A stretch of DNA of 64,000 nucleotides, taken from contig CM024191.1 in assembly GCA_013433145.1 (NCBI GenBank), positions 4,542,501 to 4,606,500 of the forward strand, read 5' to 3'. Source of the stretch: Ascaris suum. Lineage: Eukaryota; Nematoda; Chromadorea; Rhabditida; Ascarididae. The notes under the pieces were generated by a model, which made no database searches, was not told the DNA's origin, and saw only the letters and a list, made by a program, of their open reading frames with translations. The stretch's first letter is position 1. Each line of letters opens with the position of its first letter. Positions 28,501 through 40,500 of the stretch are shown here, piece by piece. The position numbers were made by a program, and so were the translations under genes.

Positions 28501-31500
28501 ATATCAGAGTTGACTCCTGGTTAAAGTTCCTTTGAAAACATTTCTCTATTCATTATGCATGAATACTGGATCAGCGTTACACTTTGAAAATCTTTACCTC
28601 TTGTTGAATAAAAGGGGGCCCGACCTGAATGTCCTGCATTATCCAGCCAGTCACGCATCTGCAGAAACGAGCCCAGGGTCAGTTTTCAAACGTACATGTG
28701 CAATTCTCAAGCGGAAGTCGGTCATATCCACCAGAACCAGTCTGTGCGAAGGAAGGGAATTTAGTGCAGGTTGGCATCGTGCAGTGTTCTAGGTTATGAG
28801 GCAGGAACAAACGGAGAAATGCTAAACGCGACGCCAGTGCATGCGCGTGTGTGCGTGCGCGCGCCAAAAAAAGCGGTCAAAAAGGGTTGAAGCACGAGCT
28901 GGCAGTGCTTCGCTACGGCGAGGGTGAGGAGCCGAGTCGGCCAGTCGGCGGCCACCATCGTCGCCGTACGAGTGCGAGTGCGCCGCCATCACTCGTGCGT
29001 ACCAGGCGCTTCGAAATCACCCATGCGGCGCGCTGCATTTTTGGTCGTGCCGACGAGTGATGCTCGGTTTTGGTGTCTCCCGGCCGTGCTCTCCCAGCAG
29101 CACCTTTCCGTACCATCCCACAACCAGGCTCCAAAAAAACGCTCCCACTTCTTGCATTCGGCGTCCACTCTGTCCACCGTCGCTCAAGTGTGAAGTGTGC
29201 AGCTAGCTCTCACAACGCACAAATCGCTTCATTCACCACCGTGGAATTTCGAATTTTATCGTCAGCCCTCTGATCAAGTGCAAGAGTCGTTTTTCGTGCA
29301 ATCATGGGCTGTCTACTTTGCGCCTCTTTATCATTTACCTCTAATACAATAGTATAATTCCACCTGCGTCGATGACTCCGTGTTTCAACGAGGACGTGCA
29401 GAAGCAGTGTCACAATACACATTTGTTTGATAAGCCTCAGCACTTGCGAGCATCGCTACAGTTGACTTCCTCGCACGAAACACTGCATATATTGCCCATT
29501 TTACAACCAAGTTTTCCCTCAAACGATGTGAATAATCATAACCTGGTTGCTGTTACTCAGTGCAAGCTTCTCCAACGCACATTTAAGCGAGAGAAACGGC
29601 TGCAAGTGCTGCACTCCAGAGAGTGGTCGGCACAGCTAAGCACTGCTTAGTAGACTTTCGCACGTTGTTATCAATCATTGAGCAGTTAAATCATTCTCGT
29701 TCAGGTGTTGTCTGGTCAGGTGCTAGGTCGTTTTGTCCTGGGACAATCCTGTTCAACTCCAACAATTCATCCGCAAACGCTATCCGAAAGGTCCTGTGGG
29801 AAGGCGATTTAGCAGCACGGTCCGATCGTTTGCATTTTTCACTTCTGTTTTTTCCTCATCTGTGCGATCTTTCTGAATCCCGGTACCCGCCTGGGGTATA
29901 TTCTTTTATTAACCCGATATCCTGGAGGCGAAACAAATGTATCACTCGAATGCGTTTTTAAAGGGAGGTCGGATTGCATTTAGGGTGCATTCCAGTGCTA
30001 CAGGAGCCCCCACTTCTTCAGCTGCACAACAATTGATAGCATTGAAGATGCTGGCGCCTTTCTGTGGAGTGTGCTCATCTGAACTGTTTGGCAAATCATG
30101 TCACGATATTTTATCCAAATCGCGGATGGGGAATCCGGCGACATGCCTCACTCGCTTACCTGCATCAGCGAACTCCCAGGTATCACCTAACTGCCCGGTT
30201 TTCTGTAGTGATGCCGCAATTCTAACTGGGAGATGTCGTTGTGCCGCTGGAATCGTGGACGGCTACTGGGAGAGATGGTGCGACCCTATTCGGTTGTCTT
30301 AGCGTCAGGTCTTATCACTATTATCTTTTCGCGCTCCTCTCATTCCTCTTCACCAGTAATCCGTTCATCTCATCGGGCGATAACTGTTGAGTAATCACAA
30401 GGGTGCGATCTGTATTCAACTGAAACAGCCATGAATTGTGGTGTTGTATGTCAACGGTCTATGTTACTGAAGAGGGCACTTTCAAAAGCTCTCAATCATT
30501 GCCAACGACGCTTTATAATGGCACCGTTACACTGCTGAGAAAGAAAAATTATCTAAGCGATTTGCACGTATTACTCTCGTTCGAACGTTACGGAGCATTC
30601 GGTTGCAATGCCTCCGGAAGTTGTGGAAATCATTGAAAATAACAGCTCTTAGATCATCGAACCATACGTTTTAAAAGAGGGGTTTCCAATTATGAAGAGA
30701 AGAATTGGCTGCGACCTTAACAAAATTTCTGTTTTTTAAAGCAGGAAGGAATGAGATTTTTATGAGACAGCCAAGAAAAAATTATACATCGTGATAGTAC
30801 GGAATTCCCAAATTCTTTACTTCTCAGCTACTTTCTGAAAATATCGCAGCAATGAAGTTAGAGTCCTTGCGTGGGAGTTTTTTTAAAACACAAGTTGATG
30901 CCTCTAGAAATGCAGTAAGAGCATATGACCCACGAAATTGATACCGATTATGGAGAATAATATGTCCATATTTGATGCGCATATCCAAAGGTGTTTGAAT
31001 GAACTGTGGCCGCTGAATGAGTTCTTGAGCGATGCTGCCCGCAAAATTGCAAAAAAGTGAAACATGCGTTGAGAGAAAACAGGCAGGCCAATATTCGGCT
31101 TCAGTTCACGCCCAGTCTCCAATCTGTACCAGCCGCCCCCGAATGCACTCGCGCTCGATCTCTCAGCGCTACAGTCTGCCGATCGACGCTCATTGGTGAA
31201 TGTGGCCCTCAGATGGGTTCGTTCGTTCACCGATCTCCCTCTCAGATCGCCTCTCTCCTAAGGATCACTTCCAGTTCGTTTTCGCCATCGATTCGTTCTG
31301 ATGCACTAAGGTACGCATCTCTCATCATCGTCAATGTCACTGTTGTTATCACCATCCTTACCACTATCCATCGAATATCTCATACATTACTTCCCGCAAA
31401 AAATTCAGCATTTCTTTAACAGCACAGTTCGGGATGGTGCTGTGAGGAGACACATTATCATCCGCTGAGTATGGCTAATACTAGCGGAAAAATATTTACC

Positions 31501-34500
31501 GTGAGTTATTTTTTACACGAGTTTCTCGATTCGTTAGGACGGTACTCGTCTTGATGCTTTTAAAGTGCACTGATCAGCTTTATTTGTTACATGCTTTGCC
31601 ACGCAGTTGCACGATCCTTTTCCTCTGCTTTCTCTAGCAGTAGTCTAATGCTGTAGAGGCCTACCTATTGCCCCATTCAATATTTTCCTGCCGTTTCTAT
31701 ACTGCCTCGTTTCCTTTCAGTTCCACATTTGAATTTGCTCTCACTTCCAGCATCGGATTTGTTAGGGAAGTGGAAGTAGTTAAATGAGTTTATTGATAAC
31801 CTCAATCGCCATGTTTATCACCGGAGAAATATGGCGAGCGTTAGTCGGCGGAAGAGAACACTGCTAATATTACATTGCTAAGGAAAGCATGAGTATACTT
31901 CGTTAAAGTTGTTACAAACATTTCTCTAGTGTCCCTCACAGGATGTGATTGCTCCGATATTTTTGTGATGAGTGAATCGTTTTGGATTTTCCTTTGATTA
32001 TTAATGTACCTATGAAATTCCTGCGGCTAATTTATACCTGAGCTAGCGTACAGTGTTCGTGAATAGATGCAGTGCTTTCCTTGTATTCTTTTAACATGAA
32101 TAACAGTGCTAACTGCTATCGGGAATGTTCATGCGCTCAGCTTACTTGTTAAGTTCAGTTCTGTAAGGAATACCGCATGACTTTTGATAGTGGGTAAATC
32201 TGCCGTATGCGTGCGTTTACTATAGAACCAGCGAGTTCGTACGTGGGATATTCGATTGATATCGCGTACTTTGCAGTCTCTCTTTTTTTCGTGCTGTTCC
32301 TAAGCATACTGCATAAATAAACCGTACGTTTAAGTTGTTATGAGGCTTTGTAAGGTTTTATCTCGTTGCTTGGCATGGCATACCTTTGCGTTGATATTTG
32401 TAGATCTGTGTTTCCTGTCAAAACTCTATTCCTATAGGTTTAGATAAGACATTAGCATACAGTTGTATTGTACACTTCAAGTGCTTTGTCTTTTGACTGA
32501 CTCGACAATATGAAGAGGCAACCGGCTGTAACTTTTAACTGCACTAAAAATGCTTCAAAATGTGCACAAGAAAATTTTGATGGTCAGCGATAATCTGTTT
32601 GTCCTATCTACTTGCTGTGCATCAGTCGCATTGCCCATTAATCCACCGGCTCAAAGTTTTCCTCATTTTGCTCTCGAAAAAGCTCACAGCGTCCCCGCAC
32701 TTTCTTTTTTTGTCATCTTCATCAATGAAGTGTTCACCAGTGCTATCCTTCTGTTCGCATCATTGTTCCTATCCGCTTCTTTTATTGCTTACTTTTCGCT
32801 TTAAATTTTTTAAAGTATTTTGCTTGCTTCCAACTTATGCGAAGAGTTTTTTTTTTTGAATCGTCTTTTTTCAACGACCAGCAAGCGCAATAAGGCGCGC
32901 GAGCGTTTATTCGCCCTATTTGACTGGAAGAAGCGGTTATCGACGCTTCAAAAGTCTTCGCGGTTGCGACCTTCTCCCTGAGACCTCTGCTGTGACAGTA
33001 CGCAGGGTCACAGTAAGAGCACCTCAGGGGCCAGGTCTCAATTGAGCCCCTCTTCGATAAGCCGTCCTTCGTTCTAATGATATTTGGAGCTCTTCAAAAG
33101 GGTGAGTCGCTTAATCGTAACGACCACACAATTTCCACGTAAATACATGACGACTCTCTCAGATGGCAAATTTTGGACATATATACAATAAGAACAATTT
33201 AAGAAACTTGCGCAGAAATGAATACGAGTGTGCGGCGTCAACTCATACATATAAGTTAATTTACAATTACGCAGGCATTTCCGGATGGATGATTGATCCT
33301 CAATAAAATCACAGAAAATGGGATGTCAGCAAAATTTTTCAAGTGGTTTCAAATGTTCCATATTCCAGATAACGAAAATCATTGGAATCGACGTGCGGCG
33401 ATTGCTGAAGACGACAACGATCCGGTTGGAAAAAATTCTTTTAAAATTTGTTGCGCTCTATATGCAATTTTTTTTAAAATCACATGTTGCACAAAGCGAT
33501 CGTATTGCACGTGGAGTATTTGAATGCATACAGCATCCTCAGTCCCCATTTCGATACATTCACCTTCGCATTTTGAAGTTCACACTTTAGAAATGCGCAA
33601 TAAGTCTTGAAAAGAGATTTATTCAAGAGAGGATGGAAGTGGGCAAAAGATGCCGTGAAATGGTTGACGCATTGATAGTGCTGATGTTAGAGAAGCATTA
33701 GTGTTGTTCGCTTTCTATTTCTCATGTAGGTACTCAACTTTGGAGTAGCAACAGTGCTACACTCTACTTTGAGGCTGAATAGTTACTTTCTTGAGCAATG
33801 ATATGGGCATGCAAACATATTGTGGGGAAACTTTTGAAGGCAAAGGTTATACCCGAAACTGCAATCAAGCTTAAAAACCTCACGAAATTTTTTCTAAATG
33901 ACCTCATGCTCTGGATGACACTTTAATATATTTCTACCACGTTAAACAACCAGTTTTGTCGCAGTGCAGTTTGTAGGAAGCATAGTAGGTCTTGGCCACT
34001 TGACACTGCAGTTGGTGTTTGCTTCCTGGGCATTCCGGTCTTAAGAATACCTTCTCAACATTGTAGGCGGACGATTATCTGGAAGCAGAAATCGAAAGCA
34101 CTGATAGTCTGCGGATAGCTGTCAACGAGTTATTTGGTGTCCGGCTTCTGGAGACAAAATTTCGCCTCTGCAGTGGCGATGGAAAATCGGTAGCAGTATG
34201 TTGTGAGGTAAGCACCATGGGCCGCGACGAGATCACCGCTCCGCCGGGCACAGTGCCGAGGCGAGTACCACAGTTGCAGAAACAGACCAGTGTAGTTCCA
34301 AGGAAGTCGCTGACCTCAGTAAGCCGGCTTGCGTCTCTTTCCGCCGAGTCCGTTTGTGTCCCGGATCGACCTACTTCAATTTCATCTCAGCAGACATTCG
34401 TGCTGGAAAACGATCGCCGCAGGCCGTTGGTTGCGCGTAACGCATTTCAATCCGGTAAAGCTATTTTTTTCTTCTCTGCGTTATATCTGCTTTTGCTTCT

Positions 34501-37500
34501 ACTATACTTGTTTATATGAAGTAAGGTATTTGTTTATCCATATAACAATTTATCCATGGATGCTTGAACTTTTCGATATGAGCTCGTGGTTTTGACTGCT
34601 CCATCTTGTTTTATATTTTTACCAAGTCAGTCATAAACAAGCATATTAGATAGGCGTTGAGCGTGTTCGATATAAGCTACGTAACTTAATAGGTTAAGCG
34701 TTGAAAGAATGCATTATGAGAAAATGTTTGTGCGTTTGAGGAATTTCTACATTTGTGAGATAAAGCATTCGCGAAATGATTGCGAAAATTGCTAGTACAA
34801 AAAGTTTTCGTTTGATGACATTTCTAAAGTATATACCTTCATTTTTTAAAAACATTCTTTGCATTCCTCAAATTACGCATCCAATGACACGCCTCAGTTG
34901 TATTGCAGTAGTTATATTACGGTGATAGAAATAAAAATATTCTATTCTATTCCATCCTGCTACAAATTTCACTAGGCAGCACAGAACATATTTTCACGCT
35001 TTGAATAATGCTGATAGTTTTGCCATCTGATGAGGTATTGTTTGCAAGCGGGCTTTTCTCCCAAAGTCGTTAATATCGCTGAGGCGCTACTATTCGCAGT
35101 TGTGACTCTGCAATTTCTTAATTCCTGAGTGGCAAACGATTGTGTTGCAGGTCGTCAACGACTTCAAATTATTCGATTTGCTGATATAGATTTGAGGAAG
35201 CGAGCATATTATTTTATTCTCATTCGGTTTTTATCGCATTTAGCTTGTTGCAGCAACACTTTGCTACTGAAATGATTTATTCGCCGGCTAAATATAACCG
35301 GCAAATTTTCTCGTTGCTGATAATTTTTTCATATAATGGCAACATTTTATATACTAACAGCATATCCAAAATGTTATTATGTCTGAAATATCACTGATAT
35401 ACTTTTGTGTTGCTGATAATTAATGTTTTATTTACATATCACCAACATACTTCTCTCATTCCCTTACATTTTAAAGCGGTTTTAGGGTGGAGGATTTGTG
35501 TAGATTGTGAATTTTTTTGTCCCTTCATGGTTCATGCATAAGCGGACCAAGTTGGTATTCATGCACATTGTTTGTGTTGTGCTTTACTTTGAAAGTAGCA
35601 TTACTTCCATCCGATAAGCGTTTAATCTGGCTTTGCCGCACCAAAAACTTCCCCGGTGTAGGTGCTGTGCTTGGTAATCTGCCGTGCTAGCAATTTTTGC
35701 CCAGAGAAAATAAAAACCTACATTGGTCAGTGATACTTCTCCTTCAGAATCAGCTTTTACGATGTTGAGAGGTGTGGGCGTATAGCAGCTTGTCTGATAT
35801 GAATCCTACAGCGAAAAACAAACACTGGCTATTCGAATCTTTACTGCGCCTTTTAGGACTCGACGTTTTTGCTGCAAGGTCTCACATGCTAGTCTCGAAG
35901 TAAAGAAATATGAGCCCGAAATGACCCTATATCTTGGGATTATTGTTTATTTTTCAAATCAAACTGACAGCATGAGCATGAGCAGTGAATCTTCCAACGG
36001 GATTACGGAAGTATGGCATCGTTTTTGGAATGTTTTTTAGTCATCGTTTCATTTCTGATTTCATTTCCCGCACTCGTTAATGATCCATAGGTAGCTAGGT
36101 AGCACTCGGTCGCCTTCCGACAAGCATACCCTCTTTCCTGGTCGATCGATAGGCAAGCCCGCCAGTGAATGTTCTGTGCGCTGCTTAGCTGCACTATGTG
36201 GCCATCCAGTCGGTACATATATCACATTGAAACAGTAGTCGGCGTTCCATGACATTACATTAAGTGCTTGTTCGCGTTCATCAACAAAATCCCGATAGGC
36301 AATGTTGCGACGCACACTGACAGTCCTCCTTCAGAATCTGAACTTACCATTTCTAAAGAGTCCAGCGTAAAGCACCTTACCTGATATGAAACCGCAGCGA
36401 GAAACAAACGGTCGCTCTTCGAGTGCTCACTGTCGCTGTTTTTTGTTGCAAAACCTCATGTGCTGGTCTTGAGAAAAAACTTGCGGCTTACTGTCTTGAG
36501 AATCTGACGCTGAAATTGAAGCGTAAGATGAAAAATAACGAGCTGTCGAGCTTTTTCTTTAATGTCGTTCCGTTGTTCGTATGAAAAGCTTCGTGAAATC
36601 AATAGTTTTGCCTGAGATGGTAATATCTATATGCTTCTCCGATCATTCTCAAGTTAGGATGTTGTTAGCGCAAAATCTTACAAGCTAGGTTGATCTTTCT
36701 GGAATTAATCGCATCAGATTTTTCATTGAGGGCAATGAGTGAAACCAGCGAAGTAGTTGTCCTCAAAGGATTGAAGTGGGAGGTAAAGAAGTTTTTTTGC
36801 AATCCGTCAGTGTCAGCAAAAATTTTCGATAATGAAAACGTCAGCTAACGGAACATCTGTCTAAGGACCGAAACTAACTGCGTCATTCAAAAAACTGTCA
36901 CGGTTCTAAGGATCGCCACAGATTGAGACTGTCATTCTGAATGTGCTCTTGCTCACAGGAGAGGCATTTTTGTGAAATCCAAATTGATAAATTTTTTAGC
37001 TAAAGAAAAAGGATTTTTCGTTGATTTTGAAGGGAAGTTTGCTTGTATTCTTTCGTCACCCTTCAATTTCAATTTTTTCCACCAGTTAGTTTATCAAAAT
37101 ATTTCAAAATCTTTTCAGGCTTAAAACTCCACAAGTTTTTCTTCTGCCATAGTCCTATCACCATAGTCTTTTCGATTCATTGCGCAGAAAGTCCAAATTT
37201 TTTTATTTGTTTCACGATATTCATAACCTATATTGTTGTATGCATGGATCACTCAGGAGAGCGGTAGCACGCCTCTTAAGTCTCAATTTCAACGTCGCTT
37301 GAGGTTATATCTCTAATGGAATTTCTTTCGTAGTAGTAAATTGTGACCTTTGAAGACAGTTCGTTGTAAACAGCACAAAAACGGTATGAAGCACTAATTG
37401 CCGTTGATTTGTCCCATTATTGAAGAGGTGATAGTTGTGATAATTTTACACTTCGAAAAGCGAAGAGAATTATCTTCCAAAATATTTACAACGAAACTAA

Positions 37501-40500
37501 TTCGCATTCTTTAGAAAATTCAACGTGAGGATATATTATGAGATAAGAAAAATTATTTAGAGTTAAGTAGAAGTTCCGCTAGGCATTGTTCAATGAGGAT
37601 TTCATGCGGATTAAAGTAAATAATTAAGAATATCCATACATCCATCCATTAAACTTTAACAGAAATAGGCTTGAATTCTGTTACCTAAATTAGCAGTGAT
37701 ACTCAATCATTTTGCACCGATTTACAAATGCGTCAGGGAAGTCTACAAATGTCATCGTAATGTATATGCTAGCAGTACAAAGTAAAGCTCATCAAAGCTT
37801 CAGCCTCTACTTTTAGCTACTAGATTCATCCATGATAGCTCCTATCTTATCATATCATGACGCCGTGAACTCCACTTAGGCTCACGTTTAGTGATGCTTA
37901 CAAATATAGTGGAGAGCAATATGCGTTGTGAGATCAGACAAATACCATCGCTATCGATCCACTGCCCAATTTTTCCTCCGCGCGTCTATCGTCATATTTT
38001 TTTCGCTTTTGAAAGAGTTTGCCGAGTCGACTTACAAATGGGAAAGAGAAAAAACCAACAACAAATGTGAGATATCACTCATCAGAGAATTTATTTTAAC
38101 GATTTTTCAGCTGCAATCAATTCGCCATCCGTGGCGCCGCCAAAGCCAAAGCCAAATGCTAAAGACAGGTCCGCACTCCATTTATTGTACGGCTCCCGAA
38201 ATTTCATTGTATTTGTATATCATTTGTGGTAATTTATCAACACACGTGAATTTTTTGTGTTGATTTCCGTTTATTAGAAAATTTTTAGGAAATTACATTA
38301 TTTGATGTCATATCTGTTGTTAAGAGGAAATCCTGTAGGATATATGCAACTAGAGAAAAGAATAACTGTCTTCTTTGTGTGAAATCCAGATAGAAGTTGC
38401 TTATGCAGACATACATAATGTATTTAATACTCAATTCAAATTCGAATCCGAAATCATCAGTTGAATCTCCAGCCGTTCATACCATCATACCCTCAATGGC
38501 CAGCCACATTTTCATTTTAGTTGGCACATTTACTGCAGGACTACTCAAATCAATCTTTCAACTGATTCCGTTGCGTGGATGCTATGCAGAATGCTTTTAG
38601 CGCTTAGGAAAGAATTGCTTCAGGTAATGCAAAGGTGCACTTCACGAATCAGCAAGCAGTCGTTCCTTTAATGACTTTAGTTGTTGGGCGATCGCTTCAG
38701 ACCTCCCACGTGGCATTCCATTTTTTGGAGAACGCGCTCAATCCCTGATGCGGTCTTGTGAAACTGATGGTTTTTCTTTCCTCTTACCATCCCATCCTCT
38801 CCCCACCCCATTCCCCCCTCCCTTCGTCCCATACTGATGTCTCTATATGATGTCCTAGTTCGTACCCACAGCAGCTTCTAATTGGGTCAGAGGACCATGA
38901 GAATAGGTGTTCCTCTTGCTACCGTGAACCTCAAAACTGTTCCTTTCTAAATCGAGAACTCTCGAGGCCGATTAGCAATGCAACTCGACTAATTTCTTAA
39001 TTATCGATTGTTCAGCAACAATCGCGTAACACCGAAGATGCTCGCCAGAGGACTCTCTGAGCCACGAGCTCTGAAACAGTCTCACGAATCAGTCGCTGAC
39101 CTCTGTAAAACAAACCTCAACGGTGCAGCATCTAAGGTAACCGTACAGTTTTCTCAACTGCAGCACTAGAGTTCCACATAATATTGCATTCATTCCCTTC
39201 GAAAATAGCAATCCCATTTGTTTTACTCATAGGTATATTCATGCACAAATGGAGCCTGCAAATGCAACGTTGACTTGCAGGTCGTTTGTCGCAAAGAGAT
39301 ATAGGCGGAAGCGCAAACGTCACAGCGTCGTCGCAGAGTTTAAAAACGCTGCATAGACAAGTACCACCTTCTCGCAGCAACGAGAGCAGTTCAGTTGTAT
39401 TCCAGAGAGCACAAGATCTTTATTTATATTACACAGTTTCCTGTCTGCATTTGGTAGAAAAAAAAGGTTTCCGACGTTTAAACTTTTTTTCTGCATTTCG
39501 GAATTTGCGCTTCTGCGATTCGCACTTTTTTTTTATAGGTAGACGTGAAGTCAGAAATTGTGGCAGCTTTTAGTGCAGCAGCTTTTATTGTTACATAAAG
39601 AAGATCCTTTGAAATCTCTTTACCGAGGGGTTTGCAAAATTCAAGCAAATCTTCTAAAGACCCCACCCTTCCCCCGACTTTGAATGCAAACTGAAGCGAG
39701 GTTGCCATTATAAGATATATACGCTGAAAATTATGGAGCAGTTTACTGCATTCATTGATGCAAAGTAACCATTAAATTGTGTTTATGTGGTATTTCTTCT
39801 TCATGAAGCACTTCTTGATTATTTAATCATGAGCTTTGGTGCAATTTAAGTTTTTTCTTTCTTATCATTTAAAAATGTCTGTAGCTGCAGATAGGCTGCT
39901 TCTTTTAGTGTGCAGGTACTGGACTACTCAGACTCTAACCTTTTTTTTCCATTTTATTGCAATTTCTAACGCTTTTTTGACGTCCCTAACCTGAGACCAA
40001 GTGGTAGCGGCTGACGATCAAAGGGCAGCATTCAGCCGACACAGCAATGGTGCTTGCTAAATATTTGGCCCCGGGGGTGGATAGACTTGAAGCCGTGCAG
40101 GGAAACGATGAAATCCATTTTCCGAATCACGATAGCTGTCACGATAACGGTACTGCAGTGTACTGTGGAGCTTAAGAACGGTTGGGAGTTTTTCACGGAT
40201 TCCTAATTTCCTACACATCTGTAATGCTTCATCGAATTTCACGTATGTTCCTCAATTGTTCTATTTGTCAGAACTATTTAATTTCGAGCAAAAGGTTTGC
40301 CGATGATCGTACAGTTCTTTTTTTCCACTCCACTGGATTGAATTATCACGAGGAGCTCTTAAGCCGGATGACAAACTCCTGATGTGTGATGATCAAGACC
40401 TAACGAAATCTCTTCCAGAAACGGCAATGTTTTCTTAAGCTGAAGAAAATGACAGCGGAAGAAGATAAACCATGCCCTCGCAGCATGCATTTCGACACTT

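Larger units (their letters stand above)
34455..38110. other. ARMC9 intron, 3.7 kb, with a diverged duplication
   Basis: Contains two related segments (35738-35907 and 36325-36478) and between them an unexplained - strand open frame (36061-36315, 84 codons, with YRDFVDEREQALNVMSW). The remainder is AT-rich with no recognised feature. Confidence 0.45.

Noticed and set aside
40182..40382. FADDRTVLFF as a possible reverse-transcriptase FADD motif
   Set aside because: None of the other RT blocks surrounds it, and the flanking hydrophobic context is wrong.
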